From Acetoanaerobium sp041831635 (GTDB lineage: Bacteria; Bacillota; Clostridia; Peptostreptococcales; Filifactoraceae), in assembly GCA_041831635.1 (NCBI GenBank), contig JBHASY010000132.1, positions 1 to 64,000 of the forward strand: a DNA stretch of 64,000 nt, written 5' to 3'. This document shows positions 7,455 to 17,643 of the stretch, piece after piece; within the stretch, counting starts at the first letter, position 1; each line of letters starts with the position of its first letter. The translations under genes were made by a program, and so were the position numbers. The notes beneath the pieces were generated by a model that saw only the letters and a program-made list of their open reading frames with translations, ran no database searches and was not told the origin of the DNA.

Positions 7455-9531
7455 TTTTCTTTACCTTTTCCAAAAATTTAATACCGACATCTGCACAAAT
7501 TACAAATACAGCTCCTATTATAACTGAAATAGCAAGTTCGTAGCTGACTCTTAAGTAAGAGATATAAATAGGAGTTCTGATGTGGGAAAATGTATTTAAA
7601 ATGTTGCTTTGTCCTATAGCTACAGCAACAGCAAATGCCGGAAAACTCCAGACAAATTTTTTTCTAAATGCCAAAAATACAAATAAAATAAGTGAAGGAT
7701 AGCCCAGTAAAAATGCTTTATTTCTAGGTCTTGCAGGCAAAAATAACTCCAGCATATTTCTTCCCAGTAATTCCAAAGTCGACGGCTCTACGTTTGACTC
7801 ATGCCCGCTTCTAAGAAGCAGCAACACTACTGCTCCTAAAAGTACTCCTACTATTAAGGCTTGCCAAATTTTTATATTACCCAGCAAAAATTCTCTCATC
7901 TCGCTTACTCGCAGGTAATTTCCCTTATCCTTTCTGTTGTATCCGAAATATGCCATATATGACACTAATGCCATCGCAAGCGGTGCTACCTGAGACAGTT
8001 TTACCCCTTTGAAAATATCGAGTTCTAAAAGATACTTGCTATGGGCGAAGAATGCCACCTCATATATCGCACCTATAAGAGACACGACTATTGCAAGCAC
8101 CAGCACTATAACCCCTCTTATGTAAATCTGGAAAGTCTTGGCTTTTTGGTCTTTCGCTAAGATATCTTTTATTATCGCAAGAACACACATTACAGACAGC
8201 GATGGAAATACTATGGTTGTAAACAGTCCAAACATCTTATTTACTAAGTCCAGCTTGATATTTACCGCATATATTCCTGCCGTAGCAACAGCTGCTCCCA
8301 TAAATCCTAAAAGCAAGTGCTTTCTTTTCAGTTTCACTGTGTTTTCAATTATTATAAATGCAGCTGCAAGTGTTCCTATAGCGGATACCATCTGCATACT
8401 TCTTCTTGCTCTTAACGGATTCATAGTATATAAATTGGTTTTTTCGGTACTTGTAGGTTTTATACTATGAGTTTTTAAAAGACGCTCTTGCAAATCATCA
8501 AGCCTGTCCTTATATATCTTCATATCTGTAACAGGTTTGCCGTTCGGCTTGATAAACGGTTTTAAATATATTATTCTTATGTTTCTTTCTGTTATTGCTC
8601 TATAGTAGGTGTTTATTATTTCTTCTCCGTTATGGTGCATAGGTATACCATAGTCAAATCTTTTTTGAATGAACTGCCATGTAGTAAAAGCTCTTATAGC
8701 TTTGTAATCCATTTTTTCAACCAGTTGTTTCATTCCCAAAGTCTCTAAATGTTCTCTTTGCACCGAGGCTTCTATCATTCCTACATAAATATGTCTGTCG
8801 TACAAAGTTTTAGCCAGATAATCAAGTTCTTCGTCTGAGCCTAAAACCTGCTCTCCCGAAAAAATAACATAGGTTTGATTTAGATGGTAATTATCTATGT
8901 AGTCTATGAATCTATCTATAGACTTTTTCGCATCTTGAGTATCTGACAAATATGTAGGTCTTAAAAGCACATTTAAGCCCGAAGCCTTTGCAGTATTTAT
9001 TTCATCTGCTAAAAATCCCAGTCCTGTATACTCGAGTTTTGATGCCTGTCCTATAGGGCTGGTTCCTATCTTTTCTCCTGAAAAATCCCTTACTACGGTT
9101 GAATCAAACACCATATCTTTCGGTTTTCCTTCTATCACTAAGGTGTTTTCATCTCTGTATGCCATCTTTCTGTTTTCCTTAAGTACCTGTCTTAACCCTG
9201 TTTCTATAAATTTAAGCCCTGCATTTTCTCCTTCTATAACTAAATCATATCCCTCAAAACCGGTTCTGATTTTAAAATCCTCATTCATTTTGAGTGAATT
9301 TATAGTAGCCTCCCCTATATTTACGGAAACTGCTCCTGCTTCTTTGAACTCTCTAAGTGATTTTTCTATACTTTGCCCTGCTTCACTTGAAAACCTTAAC
9401 ATTTCAGTATAGTCTAAGGTTATTTCATATGTTTTATAAACATTTTCGGCTTTCATTCTATCAAATACTATAAATGACGATACGATAAGTCCAAGTATAA
9501 GAAATATCGCAAGTATCCTCTCTACTTTCAT
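7447..9531 (-). CDS. DUF5693 family membrane protein
   Basis: 694 residues with an N-terminal membrane anchor (about 7-25), a long extracytoplasmic region to about residue 375, then about eight hydrophobic segments to the end. The soluble part contains a TIM-barrel-like series (for example LRPTYLSD near 190 and VGMIEAS near 245). This matches DUF5693, a family of unknown function that typically neighbours csaB in Clostridia. It overlaps csaB by 8 bp. A role in making or exporting the pyruvylated wall polymer is inferred only from position. Confidence 0.8.
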   Translation of the reverse strand: MKVERILAIFLILGLIVSSFIVFDRMKAENVYKTYEITLDYTEMLRFSSEAGQSIEKSLREFKEAGAVSVNIGEATINSLKMNEDFKIRTGFEGYDLVIEGENAGLKFIETGLRQVLKENRKMAYRDENTLVIEGKPKDMVFDSTVVRDFSGEKIGTSPIGQASKLEYTGLGFLADEINTAKASGLNVLLRPTYLSDTQDAKKSIDRFIDYIDNYHLNQTYVIFSGEQVLGSDEELDYLAKTLYDRHIYVGMIEASVQREHLETLGMKQLVEKMDYKAIRAFTTWQFIQKRFDYGIPMHHNGEEIINTYYRAITERNIRIIYLKPFIKPNGKPVTDMKIYKDRLDDLQERLLKTHSIKPTSTEKTNLYTMNPLRARRSMQMVSAIGTLAAAFIIIENTVKLKRKHLLLGFMGAAVATAGIYAVNIKLDLVNKMFGLFTTIVFPSLSVMCVLAIIKDILAKDQKAKTFQIYIRGVIVLVLAIVVSLIGAIYEVAFFAHSKYLLELDIFKGVKLSQVAPLAMALVSYMAYFGYNRKDKGNYLRVSEMREFLLGNIKIWQALIVGVLLGAVVLLLLRSGHESNVEPSTLELLGRNMLELFLPARPRNKAFLLGYPSLILFVFLAFRKKFVWSFPAFAVAVAIGQSNILNTFSHIRTPIYISYLRVSYELAISVIIGAVFVICADVGIKFLEKVKKNA

Positions 9532-9546
9532 ATACTTACCTTCTTT

Positions 9547-11358
9547 CTAATTCTCATTTTTATATTTTTTCCCAAACAAATCATCATACATTATTTGATA
9601 TTCATTCGTTCTGAGTTTTTGTATTTCTTCATAAATCGACTTGATATCAAAGTATGTATGCTCAGACATTGTTTGATTCTCATATTGACTTGCCATATAT
9701 CCGTAAAATCCCGGTACCTTAGTATCAGCATATTCCAACATCAATCCGGAAAGTGCATTTGCTCCTAAATTTACAGTCTTTGGTTTTTCTTTATAGTTAC
9801 TCCATATTATATAAGGCGTAGCAAACATATCTTTTCTGCTTGCTCCACTTTCTTCCATATTCTTGTAGTATGGATATGTTCTGTACATAGAAAATCCACC
9901 CGGCAAATGATCTCCGAAATAACACAAAATCGTAGGTTTTTTTCTTTTTTTTATATATTTGTAAAATTCATAAAGTTCATTATCGGATATCTTCACTCCT
10001 ATGGCATATCTGGAGAGCATTTCCTTATCATCATCTGATAAATCTCCTTCTACAGTAATTTCCTCTACTCCACCCGGAACATAGTATGGAGCATGGTTTT
10101 GAACTGTAACTGCAAAAATCATCTGATTTTTATCTTCGTTTTCCTCCAGTGTCTCTTTTATCTTGTTCATCATATCTTTATCGCTAATCCAATTTCCAAA
10201 ATAAAACGGGTCTTCAAATTCGTCTATAGAAATAAATCTGTCAAATCCCATATATTCATAAACATTATCTCTATTCCAAAACTCAGGTATATTATTATGA
10301 ATAGCTGTAGTTAAATAACCCTCTTTTTTCATATATCCGACAAGCGAGTTTATATCATTTTTTATATGTTGTTGATAAGGCACTGACCCATCCGGAAGAT
10401 GCTTTACATTATATCCTGTCAAAAATTCAAATTCCGTATTTGCAGTCTTTCCACCTAAAACAGGAACATATACCTCGCCTGTTAAGCCTTTTTTCCCTAT
10501 TTCTCTGAATCTGGGGATAGGATCTTCGGAAAATTTCAACCCCTCTATCTTAGTCACGTCCGAAAACGACTCAGACATTATAACTACTATATCCGGAGAA
10601 ACTTTTCCCTGTTTTTCATACTCAAGCATCTCCTCATTTATCTCTTTTATTTTGGCTTTACTATAGCCTTGCGGTTTTTTAACTATTATATTGCTTACAT
10701 TTATAGTGAATGCAAGTAAAAATCCGTTATATTCATAATTTTCATTTTGATTCCACGAGTAGTTGATAATCTTATTTGTCCTAAAAAACTCTACCCTATA
10801 TTTGCTTTCAAGTGCCAACCCGGCAATAAAACTCCAAAACATCGCTACAACCAATACTGTCCCGATCACATTCAAAGGATTGCGAATATCATATTTTAAG
10901 TTTACTTTTTTGTCCCAGAAAAAGTACATAGCAAATATTATAAGTAATAATATAAATGCAAACCCTAAAAACGAAATACTTTTTAAGTCCAAAAACTCAT
11001 TTTTCATTGCGGGCATTACTCTTTTCGCATCTTCTATAAAGAAAATATCCCATGGAAGAAAAGGAACTCCTTGATATTTGAATTTAGATATATTTACAAA
11101 TCCTATAAGTGTCGAAAAAATTAACAATATGATATTAGAAAGCCAAACCTTTCTTACTATAACGTAAATGATTCCTGAAAATGACGCAGCTATAATTATA
11201 TTTAATGCCACAACTACAGGTTCATTTAACATAAACTTGATAACTGCCGAAAACGAGTCTCTATTTGAAAATTCTAAAAGTACAACAGTCATGACGGAAA
11301 ATAGCAAACAAAAGAGCAGACCTATGTAACCTGCTCCGTTTATATCTCTAGATTTCAA
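9547..11358 (-). CDS. LTA-synthase-like phosphoglycerol transferase
   Basis: 603 residues starting at TTG (11358), with GAGG 5 nt upstream; no better start keeps the first membrane helix. About five membrane segments occupy the first ~220 residues. The extracellular sulfatase-like domain follows, with MSESFSD near 259 (metal Glu), GGKTANTEFEFLTG (nucleophile Thr) and CYFGDHLPG near 495 (metal Asp/His). This is the LtaS/alkaline-phosphatase superfamily pattern. It probably polymerises or transfers phosphoglycerol to lipid anchors or glycans outside the membrane. It lies 15 bp upstream of the DUF5693 gene in the same envelope cluster. Confidence 0.88.
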   Translation of the reverse strand: MKSRDINGAGYIGLLFCLLFSVMTVVLLEFSNRDSFSAVIKFMLNEPVVVALNIIIAASFSGIIYVIVRKVWLSNIILLIFSTLIGFVNISKFKYQGVPFLPWDIFFIEDAKRVMPAMKNEFLDLKSISFLGFAFILLLIIFAMYFFWDKKVNLKYDIRNPLNVIGTVLVVAMFWSFIAGLALESKYRVEFFRTNKIINYSWNQNENYEYNGFLLAFTINVSNIIVKKPQGYSKAKIKEINEEMLEYEKQGKVSPDIVVIMSESFSDVTKIEGLKFSEDPIPRFREIGKKGLTGEVYVPVLGGKTANTEFEFLTGYNVKHLPDGSVPYQQHIKNDINSLVGYMKKEGYLTTAIHNNIPEFWNRDNVYEYMGFDRFISIDEFEDPFYFGNWISDKDMMNKIKETLEENEDKNQMIFAVTVQNHAPYYVPGGVEEITVEGDLSDDDKEMLSRYAIGVKISDNELYEFYKYIKKRKKPTILCYFGDHLPGGFSMYRTYPYYKNMEESGASRKDMFATPYIIWSNYKEKPKTVNLGANALSGLMLEYADTKVPGFYGYMASQYENQTMSEHTYFDIKSIYEEIQKLRTNEYQIMYDDLFGKKYKNEN

Positions 11359-11442
11359 CTAATCCTCACATCCAATCTTTTTAGTCTTAAAAATATCCCA
11401 GACTATTATACTACAAAAACAAAGATAGCAAAACATCAGTTT

Positions 11443-13029
11443 CTATCTTTTATTTGGAATAAATCTACTTAGCTTCTTTCCTTTAGGTAATTTTTCTATC
11501 TCTTCCCTTGTTATTGCTCCGATTAAAATCAGCACCACCCCGTAGACTAACATTGCTACTAATATGGCTATTACCGTAGCTAAAGAATTTCCTATTTTAG
11601 TGACAAGCCACATATGAGAAAATTTCGCCGTAACTCCCATAATAATTGCTGTTATAAGAGGTTTTATAAGTAAACTTTTTATATCAAATTTTATTTTAAG
11701 AAGTCTTTTCAGCCAATATATATCCAGTCCGGCGGCTATCATATATGCAACTACAGTTCCTATAGCAGCTCCTTTTACATTAAGTGATGCAACAGATGTC
11801 AAAGTATATGTAAATACTAATTTAAATACTGCCGCTATAAAAAGATTCATAACAGGAACTTGAGATTTCCCTAAACCTTGAAGAATTCCTGTAAGTGTCT
11901 GAATTAAACTTAAAAAAACTACCCCCAGTGACATAACAAATAGTATCTGTCCTACTCCATCAGGCTCTTTCGGATATAAAAGCTGCATTATAGGTGTTGA
12001 AAGCACCATAAGTCCTACTCCTGCCGGTAGTCCAAGCAACACTGCAAGCCTCATACTAAGGGCGGCATTTTCTCTTACACTTTGCATATCTCTAAGTTCA
12101 TACGCCTGAGATATTACAGGTACTACGCTCATAGCTATGGACATAGTAAGCACTTGAGGTAGATTTATAAGTGTGGCAGCCATACCTGTAAGCTGTCCAT
12201 AAAGAGCACTTGCTTGACTTTGACTATAACCTGATGCCAGTAGCCTGCTCATTACCAATGAAACATCTATCATATTCATAATAGGCATAACAGAAGCTCC
12301 TATTATGATAGGAAGTGCAATTGTAAGCATAGTTCTTATTATATCTTTGTAGCTTTCTTCCTCAAAATCCTCACTTTTAAGTAACTCTCTTTCAATCTTA
12401 GGTTTATTTATGTAATATACAAAAAAAACAAACAACATACCGAATACCGCCCCTACAGTAGCCCCGAAGGAGGCCCCTGCCGCCGCATATTCCAATCCTT
12501 TCGGCATAAGAAGATATGCGAGAAACAACCCAAATCCTACTCTGGCAAACTGCTCTATAATCTGAGACACAGCTGTAGGGGTCATATTATTTCTTCCTTG
12601 AAAATAGCCTCTATATGCTGCCATAATGGGAACAAACAAAAGTGCAGGTGATAGTGCCAGCATAGAATAATACGCCTTTGGATTATGAGCGGCATTTACT
12701 ATCAGGTTTGCTCCGAAAAACACTATAGAAAATGTAATTCCTCCTAAAACTATCAATATTTTAAGTGTTATAGCAAATACCTTATGAGCTCCTTTATAGT
12801 TTCCTACCGCTCTTCTTTCAGATACCATCTTTGATATAGCTATAGGAAAGCCTGATGTGGATATCGAAAGCAGTAATACATATATAGGGTAGGCGGTCTG
12901 ATAGTAACCCATACCCTCTCCTGTTATCATCCTTCCAAGTGGAATTCTAAAAAAAGCTCCTAATATTTTCACTATAAGACCTGCCACTCCCAAGACGACA
13001 GCTCCTTTTAAGAATGAGTTTTTACTCAT
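11443..13029 (-). CDS. MurJ-like lipid flippase (YtgP/SpoVB family)
   Basis: 528 residues with about 14 hydrophobic segments and the MATE/MVF-fold start FLKGAVVLGVAGLIVKILGAFFRIPLGRM. The family contains YtgP (MurJ of B. subtilis, the lipid II flippase) and SpoVB (sporulation paralogue). The sequence alone does not separate them, but the vegetative envelope neighbours favour a lipid II or polysaccharide flippase. A strong GAGGAGG site precedes the ATG. It is followed by the LtaS-like gene. Confidence 0.88.
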   Translation of the reverse strand: MSKNSFLKGAVVLGVAGLIVKILGAFFRIPLGRMITGEGMGYYQTAYPIYVLLLSISTSGFPIAISKMVSERRAVGNYKGAHKVFAITLKILIVLGGITFSIVFFGANLIVNAAHNPKAYYSMLALSPALLFVPIMAAYRGYFQGRNNMTPTAVSQIIEQFARVGFGLFLAYLLMPKGLEYAAAGASFGATVGAVFGMLFVFFVYYINKPKIERELLKSEDFEEESYKDIIRTMLTIALPIIIGASVMPIMNMIDVSLVMSRLLASGYSQSQASALYGQLTGMAATLINLPQVLTMSIAMSVVPVISQAYELRDMQSVRENAALSMRLAVLLGLPAGVGLMVLSTPIMQLLYPKEPDGVGQILFVMSLGVVFLSLIQTLTGILQGLGKSQVPVMNLFIAAVFKLVFTYTLTSVASLNVKGAAIGTVVAYMIAAGLDIYWLKRLLKIKFDIKSLLIKPLITAIIMGVTAKFSHMWLVTKIGNSLATVIAILVAMLVYGVVLILIGAITREEIEKLPKGKKLSRFIPNKR

Positions 13030-13054
13030 CTGTCAAACCTCCTCACGACAAAAG

Positions 13055-13076
13055 GCAGGTATTTACTAATACCTGC
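13055..13076 (-). terminator. Weak terminator between prsA and the flippase gene
   Basis: A 9-bp perfect stem (GCAGGTATT / AATACCTGC) with a 4-nt loop, followed on the minus strand by only four T. It may act as a partial terminator between prsA and the downstream flippase gene. Confidence 0.5.
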
Positions 13077-13119
13077 TTTATTATCAGTCTTTTTTCCTGC
13101 CCCTTAAAATCATACTTTA

Positions 13120-14184
13120 TTAGTTTTCTGTAGTTTCTTCTGTTGCAGGGTTTTCATCTGTTTTAAGATTTTTATTTAAAACTTCATCAGCTTTTTTTAG
13201 AGCCTCTTCATTTTTTTCTATTTTAGCTTTTTCTTTTAGCGATGCTACAAAATCTAAATACGATTTTTGATATAAAGTATTTTCTATTCCTTCTTTAGCT
13301 TCTTCAAAAGAAGTACCGTCAGTTTTCTTCTCAAAGACTTTTATGATGTGGTATCCATAAGAGGTTTCAACTAAATCTGATACCTGATTCGGCTCAAGAG
13401 AAAAAGCGGCATCTTCGAACTCCTTAACCATAACTCCTTTACCGAAGAATCCTAAATCTCCGCCATTTACAGCGGATGCTTCATCTTGTGAAAACTCAAT
13501 AGCAAGAGCGGCAAAATGTTCTCCTGCTTTTACCCTTGCAAGTACAGCCTCAGCCTGTGCTTTAACCTCAGCAATTTTTTCTTCAGGTAACGGCACAAAA
13601 TTTTCGTCTATGGTTTTAAACAATATATGAGATGCTTTAACCTCATTTACAGTGTATTTTGATTTGTTTTCTTCATAATATTTTCTAAGTTCGTCTTCTG
13701 ACAAAGAGTTTTTCTCTAAAAATTTTTCCCTATATTCATAGACTATAGTATCTATTTCCACTTGCTTTCTTAAAAATTCATCTGTTATGCCCTCGTCTTT
13801 TAAAAAGGTTTCATAGTCAGGCAAACTTTTAACCTGCTCTTTAAACAAAGTAAACTCTTTTTCAAGTTCCTCAGCTGTAACTGTTATATTTTCTTTTTTT
13901 GCTTCGGCGAGTATAAGCTGAGCCTCTATCAGCTGTTCTAATACCTGTTCTTTTAAAATTTCGTTATAGGTTTTGCCTTGTCCTGAATCCTTTGTCCAAA
14001 TATCTGTTCCTACTGTAGCTTCTATTTGCCTTTTAATAATAGCAAGGTTTTTTTCATAATCAGAATATGAAATTTCTACATCATTTACTTTTGCTACCCA
14101 TTCATTAGAAGATATAGTATTACTGCAAGCAGTCAAACTAAATATCATCAGCAATGAAGTTATTAAAACTAATACCTTTTTCAC
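13120..14184 (-). CDS. prsA: PrsA-like foldase lipoprotein (parvulin PPIase)
   Basis: 354 residues starting at GTG (14184). The signal peptide ends in a lipobox FSLTAC with Cys20, so it is a lipoprotein on the outer membrane face. Residues ~30-150 form a SurA-N-like chaperone region. Residues ~180-275 are the parvulin PpiC domain (ASHILFK, GDLGFFGKGVMVKEFEDAAFSL, GYHIIKV). It assists folding of exported proteins. It lies just downstream of mfd, a typical clostridial neighbourhood. The tail is rich in Glu and Thr. Confidence 0.93.
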   Translation of the reverse strand: MKKVLVLITSLLMIFSLTACSNTISSNEWVAKVNDVEISYSDYEKNLAIIKRQIEATVGTDIWTKDSGQGKTYNEILKEQVLEQLIEAQLILAEAKKENITVTAEELEKEFTLFKEQVKSLPDYETFLKDEGITDEFLRKQVEIDTIVYEYREKFLEKNSLSEDELRKYYEENKSKYTVNEVKASHILFKTIDENFVPLPEEKIAEVKAQAEAVLARVKAGEHFAALAIEFSQDEASAVNGGDLGFFGKGVMVKEFEDAAFSLEPNQVSDLVETSYGYHIIKVFEKKTDGTSFEEAKEGIENTLYQKSYLDFVASLKEKAKIEKNEEALKKADEVLNKNLKTDENPATEETTEN

Positions 14185-14218
14185 TTTACAATCAACTCCT
14201 TAAAAATTCATAAGGGTA

Positions 14219-17200
14219 TTATATCATCATTTCCAGGAATGAGGATATGTTTGTAATTAACTTGTAATTTTCCTTTTCTTTAAAATCTTTTTTTATGCTA
14301 TACTCGGGATTAGAGTGGATAAAAGAAACGACTGTGTTATACTGTTTTATTTTTAATATTCCGAGCTTTTCTCCCATAGCTTTTATATAGGCTATATACA
14401 TAAGGTTTCTGACAGGCTCCGGTATATTTGAAAACCTGTCTTCGACTTCTTCTTCTATCTCATAAAGGTCGTCTTTGTTTTCGATAGAGGCTATTTTTTT
14501 GTATATTTCTATCTTTGTCACTTCGTCATCTATATAGTTTTCAGGTATGTAGGCACTGATGTTTAAATCTATTTCAGTATCTACCTTTTGCTCTACTTTC
14601 TGCCCTTGAAGATTTTTTATTGCCATATCCAGCATTTTTACATACAGGTCATAACCTACCTCAGTCATATGTCCATGCTGTCTTTCTCCCAAAATATTTC
14701 CTGCCCCGCGTATTTCTAAATCCCTCATCGCAATTTTAAATCCGCTTCCGAACTCGGTAAATTCTCTTATTGCCTTTAGTCTTTTTTCAGATGCCTCTGT
14801 TAGCACCTTATCTTTTTGATACATAAAATATGCATAGGCCTGTCTGGAAGAACGCCCTACTCTTCCACGCAGTTGATAAAGCTGAGATAATCCCATTTTA
14901 TCAGCGTCGTATACTATCATAGTATTCGCATTTGATATGTCCATACCTGTTTCTATTATGGTGGTGGAAAGCAAGATATCGTACTCTTTTTCCAAAAAAT
15001 CCACCATTATGTTTTCCAGTTGTCTTGCACTCATCTGTCCATGTGCTACAGCCAGACTTGCATTTGGAACGAGTCTTCTTATAACTTCAGCCATTTTATC
15101 TATAGTCCTGACTCTATTGTATACAAAAAACACCTGCCCTCCTCTTGCAAGTTCTCTCTCTAAGGCATCTAAAATTATGCCCTCTCTCGCCTCAGTCACA
15201 TAGGTCATTATAGGATGCCTGTCCTCAGGTGGGTCTTCGAGCAAACTCATATCCCTTATCCCTGACAATGAGAAATGCAGAGTTCTTGGAATAGGGGTAG
15301 CTGAAAGAGCAAGAACGTCTACGTCTTTTTTGAGTTTTTTCAGAAGTTCTTTGTGCTTCACTCCAAATCTTTGTTCTTCGTCCACCACAAGAAGCCCTAA
15401 ATCCTTAAACTGAATATCCTTTGAAAGTATCCTGTGAGTTCCGATGAGTACATCTACTAATCCTCTTCTTGCATCGTCTATTATTTGTTCCTGAGCCTTT
15501 TTAGTCTTAAATCTGCTCACCACTTCGACTCTTATAGGATATCCCTCGAACCTTTCCTTCAAGGTGTTATAATGTTGCTGGGCAAGTATAGTTGTCGGCA
15601 CCAAAAAAGCGGTTTGTTTAGAATCCATACAAGCTTTAAATATAGCCCTGATAGCCACCTCAGTCTTTCCATAACCTACATCCCCGCATATAAGCCTGTC
15701 CATAGGCTTTATGTCCTGCATATCTTTTTTTACATCATCTATAGCATTTACCTGATCGGCGGTTTCTTCGTAAGGGAAGAACGACTCAAATTCTCTTTGC
15801 CAAGGGGTGTCGTCAGAGAAGGCATATCCTCTTGCATCTCTTCTTTGTGCATACAGATCTATCAGGTCTTGAGCTATTTCATCTACTGCTTTTTTGGCTT
15901 TTGCCTTCGTCTTTTTCCACTCGGAAGTTCCAAGTTTACTTAGTCTTACTACCTCCGCTTCTCCTGTGCCGATGTATTTTTGAACCTTGTCCATCTGAGA
16001 GAGTGGCACATAAAGTGCATCTCCGGCGTTATACACCACTTTTATATAGTCTTTTCTTATATCGTCGAATTTTCTCGACTCTATCCCTACAAACTTACCT
16101 ATACCGTAAGTTTCATGAACTACATATTCTCCTGATTTTAGATCTATAAAGCTCTCAATTTTTTTCCCTTTGTGCCTGATTTTTTGCTTTGAACTTTTTT
16201 TTGTAACTCCGAACATTTCTTTATCGGATATTACAGCCAGCTTACTTTTAGAATAAATAAACCCTTCGCTTAATCTGCCTTTTACTAAAATCACTTTTCC
16301 ATCGGGAAGATTATTCTCTCTATACCTTAGATACATAGGCTCCAAGTCTGCAACGGAAAGTTCTTTGTAAAGGCTCATTATAGTATCTTCATCTCGTTCG
16401 ACTAAAACTATGGTGTAACCTTGATTTTTTAGATATTTTATTTCTTCGAGCAGAGCAGGAATTTTCCCTTGAAAAGATATAGGTTCTTTAGATTCAAAAT
16501 TCACTATCGCTGCTGTATTAAACCCTCTCACTGCCTTTGGAATAATGGATTGTAATACTGTAAAATGCTCTCCTATATATTCAGTCACATAGTCTAAGTT
16601 GTATATCAGTTCTCCTTGTTTTTTTAAGGCAAATCCTTTTTCAAGAGCATTTTTATAATCTTGTGAAAATTCTTCGAAATAGTTTTCCCCTTTTTCTAAA
16701 ATTCTGTTTGGCTCATGAATTACAAAAATCGCCTCTTTGTCAATATACGAAAACAAGTCTTTTCTTTCGTCCGGATAAATATAGTCTATATATTTGTGTA
16801 TACCTTCAAAGTAGTTACCCTGAGAAATTCTCTCTATATCAAATACTATATCATCACTACTCAAGTTTCCTAAATCATCAGAAAGCCTTTTCGCCGATTT
16901 CTCAAACCCTTCTTTGAAAAAAAACTCTCTAGCAGGACTTATCGTAATTTTCTTGATTTTTTCTATAGATTTTTGACTGATGGGGTCAAAAGTTCGTATC
17001 GAGTCAATCTCATCGTCAAAAAATTCCAGCCTATATGGCAGTTCATCAGTAGGCAGATATATGTCTAAGATTCCGCCACGAAGAGAAAACTGTCCGCCTC
17101 CTTCTACCCTTGCCTGTCTCTCGTAGCCGTAATGCACCAGCAAGTTTGCCAGTTCTGCTAAATTTTTTATATTACCTACCTCTAAATCCAGCTTGCTTTG

Positions 17201-17611
17201 TATATAAAGCCTTTTAGGCAAATACTTTCTCATCAAAGTTTCAATTGATAAAATCAGGATATCATAATCTTCATCCGCCAGTCGTATAAGAGCCTCTATT
17301 CGTTTACTTTCCTCTTTCCTGTCCTTAGCTTCTATAGCATAAAATCGAGTCTCCTCATTTTTTATAAATAAGACCCTGTCAGGCTTATAAAACTCCAAAT
17401 CCGTATACATTCTCTCAGCTTCTATCTCATTAGAGGTTACAAGCACCAGCTTTCTCTCTGAACCGGCACTTATATAATGAGCTATATGTGATCTTTGAGA
17501 ACTTAAAAGTCCATTTATAAGGAGAGGAGATTTGTTTTGATTTATGCTGTCAAGAACAGAAGAAAATTCGATTTTGTTTTGTAAATTCAAAAGAAAAATG
17601 TCTTCTTTCAT
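14219..17611 (-). CDS. mfd: Transcription-repair coupling factor Mfd
   Basis: 1130 residues, full length. The order is: UvrB-homology region (with QFSLRGGILDIYLP near 178), CarD-like RNA-polymerase interaction domain (near 490-560, GEYVVHETYGIGKFVG), RecG-like translocase with Walker A GDVGYGKTE and DEEQ box (VVDEEQRFGVKHKE), the motor motif GRVGRSSRQAYAYF, and the C-terminal TRCF domain. It pushes stalled RNA polymerase off lesions and recruits UvrA. It sits between pth and prsA, as in many Firmicutes. Confidence 0.98.
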   Translation of the reverse strand: MKEDIFLLNLQNKIEFSSVLDSINQNKSPLLINGLLSSQRSHIAHYISAGSERKLVLVTSNEIEAERMYTDLEFYKPDRVLFIKNEETRFYAIEAKDRKEESKRIEALIRLADEDYDILILSIETLMRKYLPKRLYIQSKLDLEVGNIKNLAELANLLVHYGYERQARVEGGGQFSLRGGILDIYLPTDELPYRLEFFDDEIDSIRTFDPISQKSIEKIKKITISPAREFFFKEGFEKSAKRLSDDLGNLSSDDIVFDIERISQGNYFEGIHKYIDYIYPDERKDLFSYIDKEAIFVIHEPNRILEKGENYFEEFSQDYKNALEKGFALKKQGELIYNLDYVTEYIGEHFTVLQSIIPKAVRGFNTAAIVNFESKEPISFQGKIPALLEEIKYLKNQGYTIVLVERDEDTIMSLYKELSVADLEPMYLRYRENNLPDGKVILVKGRLSEGFIYSKSKLAVISDKEMFGVTKKSSKQKIRHKGKKIESFIDLKSGEYVVHETYGIGKFVGIESRKFDDIRKDYIKVVYNAGDALYVPLSQMDKVQKYIGTGEAEVVRLSKLGTSEWKKTKAKAKKAVDEIAQDLIDLYAQRRDARGYAFSDDTPWQREFESFFPYEETADQVNAIDDVKKDMQDIKPMDRLICGDVGYGKTEVAIRAIFKACMDSKQTAFLVPTTILAQQHYNTLKERFEGYPIRVEVVSRFKTKKAQEQIIDDARRGLVDVLIGTHRILSKDIQFKDLGLLVVDEEQRFGVKHKELLKKLKKDVDVLALSATPIPRTLHFSLSGIRDMSLLEDPPEDRHPIMTYVTEAREGIILDALERELARGGQVFFVYNRVRTIDKMAEVIRRLVPNASLAVAHGQMSARQLENIMVDFLEKEYDILLSTTIIETGMDISNANTMIVYDADKMGLSQLYQLRGRVGRSSRQAYAYFMYQKDKVLTEASEKRLKAIREFTEFGSGFKIAMRDLEIRGAGNILGERQHGHMTEVGYDLYVKMLDMAIKNLQGQKVEQKVDTEIDLNISAYIPENYIDDEVTKIEIYKKIASIENKDDLYEIEEEVEDRFSNIPEPVRNLMYIAYIKAMGEKLGILKIKQYNTVVSFIHSNPEYSIKKDFKEKENYKLITNISSFLEMMI

Positions 17612-17643
17612 ATTTTAAAACTCCCTAAAAAACATATATTTCC

